DNA from: a bacterium
GTDB taxonomy: Bacteria > Zixibacteria > MSB-5A5 > CAIYYT01
Assembly (NCBI GenBank): GCA_016708315.1
Contig: JADJGC010000003.1
Coordinates: 424,034-488,033 of the forward strand
DNA length: 64,000 nucleotides
Reading direction: 5' to 3'
The translations under genes were made by a program, and so were the position numbers. Positions 32,918-41,353 of the stretch are shown here, piece after piece. Each line of letters begins with the position of its first letter. Positions within the stretch are counted from its first letter, which is position 1. Under the pieces are notes generated by a model that had not been told where the DNA came from, ran no database searches, and saw nothing but the letters and a program-made list of their open reading frames with translations.

Positions 32918-34292
32918 TCTGTTTAAAGGCTACAAGGGCGAGGCTCTCGCGACTCTGCAGAAGTTCAATGCGCGTGTATGGAGTCAGACAAAGGTCGAAA
33001 CGACACGCGGAGAATTCAAGGGAATACTCTTGCCGCGTTCGGAAAATGACGACGAAAGGCATATTGTCATAAAGCTCGTCACGGGATACAACATTGGTGT
33101 TGCAACTGAGACGATAACCAACATGACTGAAGAGGGCTACAAAGAAGCTCACTACAAGATACCAGAGAAGGAGTTCCCCAACCGTCCGGGCCGCCCCAAT
33201 GTCAAGCTCCTCGGTACAGGTGGGACAATTGCTTCACGATTGGACTACCGTACCGGTGCTGTGATTCCGGCATTCTCTCCCGGCGAGCTATATGGTGCTG
33301 TACCGGAGCTGGCAGACATCTGCAATCTCACAACGGAGAAACTGTTCGCGGTGTTTTCTGAGAATATGGGACCGGAGCAGTACAAGACTCTTGCTATTGC
33401 AATCGGGAAGGAAATCGAGAAGGGTATCGACGGCATTGTCATCGGACACGGTACCGACACAATGCACCATACCGCCAGCGCGCTCTCGTTCATGGTACAA
33501 GACTCCCCAGTGCCAATTGTCATGGTCGGTTCCCAGCGGTCATCCGACCGGCCGTCATCTGATGCGGCTCTCAACTTGATGCATGCTACGAAGACGGCTG
33601 CTGAATCGGACATTGCTGAAGTCATGGTCTGCATGTTTGGGCCGACTTCAGACGAATATGGTCTGCTACATCGCGGCACACGAGTTCGCAAGATGCACTC
33701 GTCTTATCGATCGACATTTAGAACGATAGGGGATATACCTCTTGCGATGGTGGACCGGCAGAAGATCACACCGCTGAAACCAAACTATAATCGCCGCCGA
33801 AGCGACCGCAAAGCCAAGATCACGCCATTCTTCGAAGAGAAGGTCGCGTTGGTGTATTATTATCCGAACATGATGCCCGATATGATCACGTCACTGATCG
33901 ACAATGGATACAAGGGTGTCATTATTGCGGGTACGGGATTAGGGCACATCAACAAGCCGCTTTATCCGGCGATTGAGCAATGCGCCAAAGCGGGTATTGC
34001 CGTCTACATGACAGTGCAGACCCTTTGGGGTTATGTCCATATGTTTGTGTACGACACGGGCCGCGACTTGATGAGCAAAGGGATCATTCCGTTGGCGAAT
34101 ATGCTTCCGGAAGTGGCCTACATCAAACTTGCCTGGGCGTTGGGACAGACAAGCGACTTAGAAAAAGTCAAAGAATTGATGCTTACGCCCGTAAGCGATG
34201 AAATTACTGACCGTGAGCCATACAATGGCTACTTGATTTTCCAAGGCGGAGTGCCGGAAGTCGAAGAATTTTTGAAGCGGATTCATAAGTAG
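32910..34292 (+). CDS. gatD: Archaeal-type Glu-tRNA(Gln) amidotransferase subunit D (asparaginase-like)
   Basis: The glutaminase subunit of GatDE. It supplies ammonia and is an L-asparaginase-fold enzyme. LLGTGGTIASRLDYRTGAV carries the nucleophile Thr, and VIGHGTDTMHHTA the second Thr-Asp pair. The N-terminal 75 residues form the extra GatD barrel ('ATLQKFNARVWSQ.KVETTRGEFKGILLP'), absent from plain asparaginases. The start is GTG 32910: AAGGAG lies 7 nt upstream, and it overlaps the gatE stop by 8 nt. Length 460 residues, as in archaea. The pair forms one coupled transcription unit. Confidence 0.92.
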   Translation: MVDLFKGYKGEALATLQKFNARVWSQTKVETTRGEFKGILLPRSENDDERHIVIKLVTGYNIGVATETITNMTEEGYKEAHYKIPEKEFPNRPGRPNVKLLGTGGTIASRLDYRTGAVIPAFSPGELYGAVPELADICNLTTEKLFAVFSENMGPEQYKTLAIAIGKEIEKGIDGIVIGHGTDTMHHTASALSFMVQDSPVPIVMVGSQRSSDRPSSDAALNLMHATKTAAESDIAEVMVCMFGPTSDEYGLLHRGTRVRKMHSSYRSTFRTIGDIPLAMVDRQKITPLKPNYNRRRSDRKAKITPFFEEKVALVYYYPNMMPDMITSLIDNGYKGVIIAGTGLGHINKPLYPAIEQCAKAGIAVYMTVQTLWGYVHMFVYDTGRDLMSKGIIPLANMLPEVAYIKLAWALGQTSDLEKVKELMLTPVSDEITDREPYNGYLIFQGGVPEVEEFLKRIHK

Positions 34293-34331
34293 TCTGTAAC
34301 TACTCTCCGCTGTGGTCGAGTCAAGTCTCGA

Positions 34332-35291
34332 TTAAATGCAAACTGGCGCCAGTCCTCCTGAGAAGATATGGCCAATGATTCGCACAGCGTCACTGACTGA
34401 CAGTGACCCATTGCCATCAGCATCACCAAGTGCAGTGCATCCCATCGGCGGCGGTCCACCCGCAAAATAGAAACTGACCAAGTATACTGCATCCGAAATG
34501 CTCAATTGCCCGTCACCGTTCGCATCGCCCGGGACGAGGCAACAGGTTCCAAAGAAACTGGGTTGCACCGGTGCGCTCCAGGTTGCAATCATAGGCGTAA
34601 TCGGACCGTCATGGCCCGGAGGCGCCTGCGCGGGGACATAGTCGGCGAATTCAAGATTGATTAGGCGGGATGCTGTATCAGCTGGCGCTGAAATGAACAC
34701 GCGTGCCAAGGGAGTCGAAGGACCAGGCGATGAAAAAAAGATGGGAAGACTATTCATGACGAAAACACCTGGAGTCGGAGGGACAACTAGGAGATTGTGT
34801 ACATCAGTGAACCAACTGCCACTCACCGGAAAATGGACCGAGTCGATTTGAGCTGGTGTCGAGTCGACCAAGATTCGTAACGGTAACTGCAAACCGGCAA
34901 GCTCAGGTGCATCCAGCGCGAGATCGACAATACTGTGCTCAAGGTGAGCAGGAAATGCAGCCGTGTGTCGGATGCGATATCCGACGGTCACTGAAGGATC
35001 CCATGCAGGATCAGTCGGTGGACAGTAGAGATTGGGCTCGCACCAACTGAACGTGCAGCTAAAGATTCTAGCTGCGTCGTTAATGGTCCATTCCTGATGG
35101 AAGTCAAAATCAGCTATGTCGAAGTCGGCCGGAGGCGGTCCACCCTCATAGAGATAGTTCAACATGTAAACTAAATCCGACATTGAAAATCCGCCGCTCC
35201 CGTTAGCATCGCCGCATGACTGGCCGTAGGCGCTCGTTGGCAGGATAAGAAATGCAAAGAAAACGATCGTTGATAACGCAATTCGTAACAT
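34332..35291 (-). CDS. Secreted dockerin-repeat protein
   Basis: A 319-residue protein with a signal peptide (MLRIALSTIVFFAFLILPTSAYG). The ATG at 35291 has AAGGAG upstream and is preferred over an open frame extending to 35354. A first dockerin-like loop (CGDANGSGGFSMSDLVYMLNYL) follows directly, then a cohesin-like beta-sandwich region (residues about 95-235). Two more loops lie at the C-terminus (PGDANGDGQLSISDAVYLV and LGDADGNGSLSVSDAVRII), each followed by 'F.GG'. These loops bind calcium and could link to a cohesin-like partner. No enzyme domain is seen. Confidence 0.82.
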   Translation of the reverse strand: MLRIALSTIVFFAFLILPTSAYGQSCGDANGSGGFSMSDLVYMLNYLYEGGPPPADFDIADFDFHQEWTINDAARIFSCTFSWCEPNLYCPPTDPAWDPSVTVGYRIRHTAAFPAHLEHSIVDLALDAPELAGLQLPLRILVDSTPAQIDSVHFPVSGSWFTDVHNLLVVPPTPGVFVMNSLPIFFSSPGPSTPLARVFISAPADTASRLINLEFADYVPAQAPPGHDGPITPMIATWSAPVQPSFFGTCCLVPGDANGDGQLSISDAVYLVSFYFAGGPPPMGCTALGDADGNGSLSVSDAVRIIGHIFSGGLAPVCI

Positions 35292-35442
35292 TGGTTGCTC
35301 CTTCCAATGGACTTGCTCAAACGATGCAGATTTGTGTTGCCCACAAAGATGCAAACAATTTCTTGATACTCAAATATAGATATACGAACAGATTTTAGCA
35401 ATACTGAATTTCCGGACAAATCCGGATCGCAGGAGTTAAGTC

Positions 35443-37116
35443 ATGCAACTTCCACTGATCGCGCTTTGCTTCATCGTCTTCGTGGTATTGGCGTATCGAC
35501 TCTATGGCCGATGGGTCGCGAAGCAGTTTGCCATTGACGATTCTTCAGCTACTCCCGCGAATACTAAAGGGGATGGCGTTGATTATGTACCGACAAAGCC
35601 ATTCTACTTGTTCGCTCAACACTTTTCCGCAATAGCAGCAGCTGGTCCGATTGCCGGACCAATCCTTGCTTGTCAGACCTTTGGTTGGCTGCCGTGTCTA
35701 TTGTGGATTGGACTTGGAGTGGTGTTGATTGGCGCTGTCCACGATTTCTCGAGTCTCACGGCATCGGTAAGGCACGGCGCTTGTTCTATTGCTGAGATTA
35801 CGCGCGAACATCTGGGAACTACCGCCGGTCGTGCCATGATGGCTCTCATTTGGGTCACTCTGATGTACGTGATTGTTGCATTCACAGATATCACTGCATC
35901 GAGTTTTGTCGGCAAGACGGAAGAGCTCGCAGGGGTTGAAACTGCATTCAACCCCGGAGGCGCCGTTGCTGCCGCGGCGATTATGTACCTCTTGCTTGCT
36001 GTCGTGATGGGTTTCGTTCAACGATACCTGAATCCGCCTCTTTGGCTGCTAACCGTGATCTTCGTCCCAGCGACGTTGGTACTGGTATGGCTTGGCACAC
36101 AAGTCTCGACGTTGCTCATCCTTGACGTCAAAACCTGGGGCTTGATCATCCTCGCATATTGCGCGGCGGCATCGCTCATGCCTGTCTGGATGTTGCTTCA
36201 ACCGAGAGGATATCTGGGCGGGTTCATACTCTATATGGCTCTGGCATTGGGAGTCGTAGGGATATTTTTCGGAGGCTACGAGATAAAGCAGGAGGCATTC
36301 CGATCGTGGGATGTTGGCGGTATGACCGGAACGCTTTTCCCATTTCTATTCGTTACAATCGCGTGCGGTGCTTGCTCGGGATTTCACGGCTTGGTTTGCA
36401 GCGGTACAACCTCCAAGCAAATCGCCAAGGAATCGCATATGCAGCCAATCGGATTCGGCGCCATGCTGGCAGAAGGATTTGTAGCCTTGATTGCTCTGGG
36501 CACGATCATGATTGTTGCCAGCGGGGATATCGTCGGACTCAAGCCGGGAACGATCTATGGCAACGGTATCGGGAAATTCATGTCGCTAATAATCGGCGAA
36601 GAGAATCTCAAGTTCGCCATTACTTTCGGCGCCATGGCGTTTTCGACTTTTGTGTTTGATACTCTGGATGTATGCGCTCGATTGGCACGGTACATATTCC
36701 AAGAACTCACGGGATGGCAGACATGGGCAGGTGGATTAGTCGGGACTCTGATTACTATTGTCTTGCCGGTTTACTTCATTCAATTCTCACCGGAAGGCTC
36801 TTGGGTGCGTTTTTGGACGTTGTTCGGTTCTGCGAATCAACTGCTAGCTGCACTGACGTTGCTAACCGTGTCGATGTGGCTTCATCACAGTCGCAAGCGT
36901 ATCGCGTTCACTCTCCTTCCGATGTTGTTTGTCCTTACGATTACGACTTGGTCACTGATTAAATTGACGATTGCCAGTTTTGCGGGTGCAGAGGGTTTTG
37001 ATACGACACTTATAAACGGATTGCTGTCGCTCTCCTTGACTGGACTGGCGATATACCTTGTGATAGCAGCACTGCTCAGGAATAGGTCGGATCGAAGGCA
37101 GGCAGCGGTTCACTAA
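35443..37116 (+). CDS. cstA: Carbon starvation protein CstA family (peptide/pyruvate transporter)
   Basis: A 557-residue polytopic membrane protein. 'YLFAQHFSAIAAAGPIAGPILA' and 'GIVFGACSGFHGLVCSGTTSKQI' are CstA/YjiY signatures. CstA proteins take up peptides or pyruvate in starving cells. The length is that of the shorter CstA group (the E. coli protein is about 700). The ATG is preceded by AGGAG. It is convergent with hppA, which is read on the other strand. The uptake substrate is not known. Confidence 0.9.
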   Translation: MQLPLIALCFIVFVVLAYRLYGRWVAKQFAIDDSSATPANTKGDGVDYVPTKPFYLFAQHFSAIAAAGPIAGPILACQTFGWLPCLLWIGLGVVLIGAVHDFSSLTASVRHGACSIAEITREHLGTTAGRAMMALIWVTLMYVIVAFTDITASSFVGKTEELAGVETAFNPGGAVAAAAIMYLLLAVVMGFVQRYLNPPLWLLTVIFVPATLVLVWLGTQVSTLLILDVKTWGLIILAYCAAASLMPVWMLLQPRGYLGGFILYMALALGVVGIFFGGYEIKQEAFRSWDVGGMTGTLFPFLFVTIACGACSGFHGLVCSGTTSKQIAKESHMQPIGFGAMLAEGFVALIALGTIMIVASGDIVGLKPGTIYGNGIGKFMSLIIGEENLKFAITFGAMAFSTFVFDTLDVCARLARYIFQELTGWQTWAGGLVGTLITIVLPVYFIQFSPEGSWVRFWTLFGSANQLLAALTLLTVSMWLHHSRKRIAFTLLPMLFVLTITTWSLIKLTIASFAGAEGFDTTLINGLLSLSLTGLAIYLVIAALLRNRSDRRQAAVH

Positions 37117-37141
37117 ATTTGTGTTCAGCAAAACCAATAAC

Positions 37142-37172
37142 AAAAAAGGCGGGCCGCTTTTAACGACCCGCC
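37142..37172 (-). terminator. Terminator of the pyrophosphatase gene
   Basis: A 9-bp stem GGCGGGTCG/CGGCCCGCC (one G-T) on the minus strand followed by six T. Also lies just downstream of cstA on the other strand, but no T run is found on that side. Confidence 0.85.
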
Positions 37173-37207
37173 AATTCGCGAAAAAACGCTATGTCGATTA
37201 CCGCAAG

Positions 37208-39676
37208 TTAGTCATTCTTGATTCGCATTGAATAGAACGAACGGTAGACGAAAACGACTGAAACCAGGAAGAAAACGGTTGCAAGAAGCAATCGCGTTCC
37301 CCGGGTCAATTCAATAGCCAACTCCACAGCGAGAACGCCGAAGAGCGTCGTGAACTTGATTACTGGGTTCATTGCCACCGACGAAGTATCCTTGAACGGA
37401 TCTCCAACTGTGTCACCGACAACCGTCGCGGCATGAAGCGGAGTTCCTTTTTCACGAAGCTCAGTTTCAACAATCTTCTTGGCGTTGTCCCAGGCGCCAC
37501 CGGCGTTAGCCATGAAGATCGCCTGATAGAGTCCAAACGCCGCGATTGAGATCAAGTAACCGACGAAGAAGTATTCATCCGCGCAGGCAAATGCGAGCGT
37601 CGTGAAGAATACCGTAATGAAGATATTGAACATGCCTTTCTGAGCATATTGAGTACAAATCTCAACTACTTTCTTACTGTCGGTGACTGATGCTTTCTGA
37701 GAACTGGAATCCAAGCGAATGTTCGCCTTAATGTACTCCACCGCGCGATAGGCACCCGTCGATACCGCCTGAATCGATGCGCCAGTGAACCAATAGATAA
37801 CGGCTCCACCAGCGATCAGACCAAGCAAGAACGGCGCGTGAAGAAGCGAGAAGTACGACCCTGCTGCGTTCAACATATCAGTGATACCTTGCAGAGTGCG
37901 CTCGCCGTGGACTTCGCCGCCAAGACGTTGCGAAAGCAACAACAGAATCGAGAATATCAAGGTCGTCGCGCCAACGACTGCAGTGCCGATCAAGACCGGT
38001 TTTGCCGTGGCCTTGAACGTATTTCCGGCGCCGTCGTTCTCTTCAAGACAAAGTTTTGCCGTTTCGAAGTTCGGCGTAAAACCAAAGTCTCTCTTAATCT
38101 CATCCTTGATTCCGGGCAGAGTCTCGATCGTAGATAACTCATAAACTGATTGAGCATTGTCTGTCACCGGACCATAGGAATCGACAGCGATTGTTACCGG
38201 ACCCATGCCGAGGAACCCAAATGCAACCAAACCGAAGGCAAACACCGGCGCTGCCGCCATAATGTCGCCAACGCCCATGGTGCTGAATCCCCACGCGACC
38301 GCCATTAGGGCAACGATCGTCAAGCCCATCCAGTAGGCGCTGAAATTGCCAGCGACCAAACCGGAAAGAATGTTAAGAGACGGGCCGCCTTCTTTGGAAG
38401 CAGTGACGACCTCTTTAACGTGACGCGATCCAGTGGAGGTGAATATCTTGACCAACTCTGGAATCACTGCGCCTGCTAATGTTCCGCAAGAGATGATCGA
38501 TGCCAGTTTCCACCACAAGCTGCCATCTCCGAGAGTGGGCAGCATCAGGTATGAAATGACGTAGGTCATTATGATTGAAATGATCGAAGTAATCCAAACG
38601 AGAGTTGTCAACGGGGTCTCGAAATTGAAACGAGCCAGGTTGGCAAATCGTGCTTTCGCGATAACGTCATTGAGCCAGTATGATCCAATACTGGTAACGA
38701 TCATCATTACTCGCATCACAAATATCCAGACAAGCAATTGAACTTGCCAAGCTGGATTGAGGACCGCGAGAAGAATGAAGGTTATCAACGCCACTCCGGT
38801 GACACCATAGGTCTCGAAGCCGTCAGCAGTAGGACCGACGGAGTCGCCGGCGTTGTCACCGGTACAGTCGGCGATTACACCCGGGTTACGCGCGTCGTCT
38901 TCCTTGATGTTGAACACGATCTTCATCAGGTCGGAGCCGATATCGGCAATCTTAGTGAAGATACCGCCGGCGATACGAAGTGCCGCAGCGCCCAAAGACT
39001 CGCCAATTGCGAAGCCGATAAAGCAGTATCCTGCCAAGTTACCGGGGACAAAGAGCAAAATCGCCAACATGATTATGAGTTCAATCGAAATGAGCAGCGT
39101 GCCGACGCTGATGCCGGCGCGGAGCGGAATCGCGTATGTCGGGAATGCCTTACCTGTCAGTGAGGCAAATGCCGTTCTTGAATTCGCGAATGTATTGATT
39201 CGAATGCCGAACCAAGCCACAACATAGCTGCCGGCGATACCGACAAGGCTGAACAGAATGATGATTATCAAATTCGCCGCACCAACCGGCCTAAGCCAGC
39301 CGAAGTACACCACCATAATGACAGCGATGAACGCCCACAATATGAGGATAAACCGGCCTTGAGTCAGAAGGTAGGTCTTACAGGTTTCGTAAATGAGTTC
39401 AGAGATTTCGGCCATTGACTTATGAACCGGAAGTCCTTTGAGGCGCGCGAATGCGAACCAGCCAAACAACATCCCAAGGAAACAGACAGCAATACCGATC
39501 AGTAATAGATTGTGGCCAGTCATGCCGAAGAAGCTCTGCTGACTGAGATCTGGCACTACAATGTCCGCCTCACTACCAAACGCCTGTGGTACAATGCCAA
39601 TTACCATTGCTGCCAGCAGTGCAATTCGATTTAACATCATTCTCAAGTTGAACCTCGCTTTTTCACACTTGCTCAT
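37208..39676 (-). CDS. hppA: Membrane-bound pyrophosphatase, ion pump, predicted K+-independent
   Basis: An 822-residue integral membrane pump with about 16 helices, hydrolysing PPi to move H+ or Na+. Signatures: DNAKKIVETE and GDTVGDPFKDTSS (acidic motifs), GDNAGDSVGP and EGGPSLNILSGL. In the K+ site segment the sequence is AGNTFKATAKP: Lys (codon 38012-38014) replaces the Ala of the K+-dependent GNTTAA..GK form. That Lys marks K+-independent, usually H+-pumping, enzymes. The N-terminus has a signal-like start and the true ATG could be 39676 or up to 39 nt later. A terminator lies after the stop. Confidence 0.92.
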   Translation of the reverse strand: MSKCEKARFNLRMMLNRIALLAAMVIGIVPQAFGSEADIVVPDLSQQSFFGMTGHNLLLIGIAVCFLGMLFGWFAFARLKGLPVHKSMAEISELIYETCKTYLLTQGRFILILWAFIAVIMVVYFGWLRPVGAANLIIIILFSLVGIAGSYVVAWFGIRINTFANSRTAFASLTGKAFPTYAIPLRAGISVGTLLISIELIIMLAILLFVPGNLAGYCFIGFAIGESLGAAALRIAGGIFTKIADIGSDLMKIVFNIKEDDARNPGVIADCTGDNAGDSVGPTADGFETYGVTGVALITFILLAVLNPAWQVQLLVWIFVMRVMMIVTSIGSYWLNDVIAKARFANLARFNFETPLTTLVWITSIISIIMTYVISYLMLPTLGDGSLWWKLASIISCGTLAGAVIPELVKIFTSTGSRHVKEVVTASKEGGPSLNILSGLVAGNFSAYWMGLTIVALMAVAWGFSTMGVGDIMAAAPVFAFGLVAFGFLGMGPVTIAVDSYGPVTDNAQSVYELSTIETLPGIKDEIKRDFGFTPNFETAKLCLEENDGAGNTFKATAKPVLIGTAVVGATTLIFSILLLLSQRLGGEVHGERTLQGITDMLNAAGSYFSLLHAPFLLGLIAGGAVIYWFTGASIQAVSTGAYRAVEYIKANIRLDSSSQKASVTDSKKVVEICTQYAQKGMFNIFITVFFTTLAFACADEYFFVGYLISIAAFGLYQAIFMANAGGAWDNAKKIVETELREKGTPLHAATVVGDTVGDPFKDTSSVAMNPVIKFTTLFGVLAVELAIELTRGTRLLLATVFFLVSVVFVYRSFYSMRIKND

Positions 39677-39729
39677 AGATTATTACCTCTCTTCAGAACG
39701 GTAACAAAGTGTGTTGGCTTTGCGCTCAT
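39673..39729 (-). CDS. 18-codon leader ORF translationally coupled to hppA
   Basis: Encodes MSAKPTHFVTVLKRGNNL. The ATG follows AGGAAGGAG at 4-5 nt, a very strong ribosome site. The TGA overlaps the ATG of hppA (ATGA). The hppA start itself has a weaker site (AGAGAGG, about 9 nt), so ribosomes ending here could reinitiate on hppA. The peptide has no run of one amino acid that would suggest attenuation. Existence as a translated ORF is inferred from sequence signals only. Confidence 0.5.
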   Translation of the reverse strand: MSAKPTHFVTVLKRGNNL

Positions 39730-39887
39730 GACACTCCTTCCTGATTAATTGTATTAACCCTATTACTTAATAATAACTCATTCTCTACAGACATAAATTC
39801 AGCCGGAAGCAAGATTAAGCTCTTGTCGCACATCACCGACGAATTTCTTGAGTCAATTGGGCGGGAATATATGAAAATCCGAAATCA

Positions 39888-40643
39888 TTAGCCACACAAA
39901 ACTGCGCCGCCGTTGACATTCAGAATCTCGCCAGCAATGAATGTGGACAAATTTGATGCGAGAAAGACAATTGGGCCGGCAATTTCATCGGGGGTGCCCG
40001 GTCTGCCAAGCGGAATCAACTTAAGGTGGCGCTGTGCATCCGGGGCTATCAGCTCGTCATGGCTCATGTCCGTATCCACCCAACCGGGTGCAACACAATT
40101 TACTCGAATATTGTAAGGAGCCAGTTCCGGTGCCAGCGACTTGGTCAGGCTGATAATCGCTCCTTTGGATGCGGCATAGTGAGAATGAAGCGCCTCGCCC
40201 CGTTGACCGGCAGTTGATGCAATGTTTATGATGTTTCCGGATTTCTGCGCCTTCATGCCTGGAACAACGGCTGATGTGGGGAAAAACACGCCGTTGACAT
40301 TAATGTCGAGCATCTCATTGAGCTGAGATTCGGTCATAGTATCAATCGCAGCTTCTTTCCAGATTCCTGCATTATTGACAAGAATATCGACTCGTCCAAA
40401 TTCCTTTTTCGTGAAGTCGATCATTGCTTCAGCTTCAGATTTCCGCGAGACATCTGCGCGAAAGGCGAGACATCTGGTTCCGGCCGCACAGGCCAACTTC
40501 ACGGTTTCGTTAGCAGCCAATTCACTGCTGAGGTAGTTGACAACGACATTGCATCCACACCGCGCGAACAGTATTGCAGCCGATCTGCCTATTCCGCGCG
40601 ACGCGCCGGTAACGATGACGACTTGATCTTCTAATCCTAACAC
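39888..40643 (-). CDS. Short-chain dehydrogenase/reductase, FabG-like
   Basis: A 251-residue NAD(P)-dependent reductase of the classical SDR family. Cofactor motif TGASRGIG, NNAG, catalytic Ser (IINIASTAG) and YAASK are all present, with a C-terminal 'ILNVNGG'. GTG 40643 is chosen: AAGGAG lies 9 nt upstream and it starts just before the beta-1 strand. The frame is open to 40676. It most resembles 3-oxoacyl-ACP reductases, but many SDRs look alike and no fatty-acid genes are near. Confidence 0.85.
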   Translation of the reverse strand: MLGLEDQVVIVTGASRGIGRSAAILFARCGCNVVVNYLSSELAANETVKLACAAGTRCLAFRADVSRKSEAEAMIDFTKKEFGRVDILVNNAGIWKEAAIDTMTESQLNEMLDINVNGVFFPTSAVVPGMKAQKSGNIINIASTAGQRGEALHSHYAASKGAIISLTKSLAPELAPYNIRVNCVAPGWVDTDMSHDELIAPDAQRHLKLIPLGRPGTPDEIAGPIVFLASNLSTFIAGEILNVNGGAVLCG

Positions 40644-40679
40644 AAATCTATGCTCCTTATCCGAAAGCCGTACCATAAC

Positions 40680-40708
40680 AAAAAAACGGTCACTTGGAAA
40701 GTGACCGT
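40680..40708 (-). terminator. Terminator of the ferritin gene
   Basis: A 10-bp stem ACGGTCACTT/AAGTGACCGT with a 3-nt loop. On the minus strand it is followed by a T run (A run at 40680-40686 on the plus strand). It ends the ferritin transcript and separates it from the SDR gene. Confidence 0.85.
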
Positions 40709-40735
40709 TCTAAGAATCAAACAAAGAAAATCGAC

Positions 40736-41233
40736 TTAGCCTTTGCCGCGAAGTTCGAAGATTCTGCCTTCAATCATCAACAACTGAATCTTCTCGGTCG
40801 CAAGGCTGACGAGATTGAGCAATTGCTGTGCTGTGGCGACTTCCTCAACTTGCTCGTCAACGAACCAAGCAAGGAAATTGCCGGTCGCATGGTCGTTTTC
40901 CTTCGCAGCGAGATCGACACATTCGTTGATCAGTCGTGTAATCTTCTTCTCGTGATCCAACGCGGTCTGTACGATCTCTTTGACAGACCCATAGTCCGCT
41001 TTGGGGGTCTCGAGCGTTCCCAATTTGACAGCAGCGCCGACTTCGACCAAGTAGCCGGCTATTTTGGTCGCATGGGACATCTCTTCGCCGGCCTGCATCT
41101 CGAACCACTTTGCATAACCGCGAAAACCCATTTCATGGAGTTTGTACGACATAGCTAGATAGGTCCAATAGGAGAAGAACTCCTCTTTGACTTGTTGGTT
41201 CAGCTTAGCCGACATGGCTTCAGAAATCATCAT
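40736..41233 (-). CDS. ftn: Non-haem ferritin
   Basis: A 165-residue four-helix iron-storage protein of the bacterial Ftn type. Ferroxidase ligands are visible: Glu in QVKEEFFSYW (helix A), E and H in AGEEMSHA (helix B), and the Glu/Gln region VDEQVEE in helix D. No haem-binding Met of bacterioferritin type is evident. The terminator downstream and lack of close neighbours make it a single-gene unit. With the flavodiiron protein 5 kb away it suggests handling of iron and oxygen stress. Confidence 0.93.
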   Translation of the reverse strand: MMISEAMSAKLNQQVKEEFFSYWTYLAMSYKLHEMGFRGYAKWFEMQAGEEMSHATKIAGYLVEVGAAVKLGTLETPKADYGSVKEIVQTALDHEKKITRLINECVDLAAKENDHATGNFLAWFVDEQVEEVATAQQLLNLVSLATEKIQLLMIEGRIFELRGKG

Positions 41234-41353
41234 TTTCTTGTCTCCTCAAAATCTATGCACACGTTTTGGCGTGTGGTTGAAATTCCAATCTAAGTTCGTA
41301 CGTAGCCTGTTATGTCCCAATTGGTGAAAAGATTAGCATAACAGCTCGGATAA

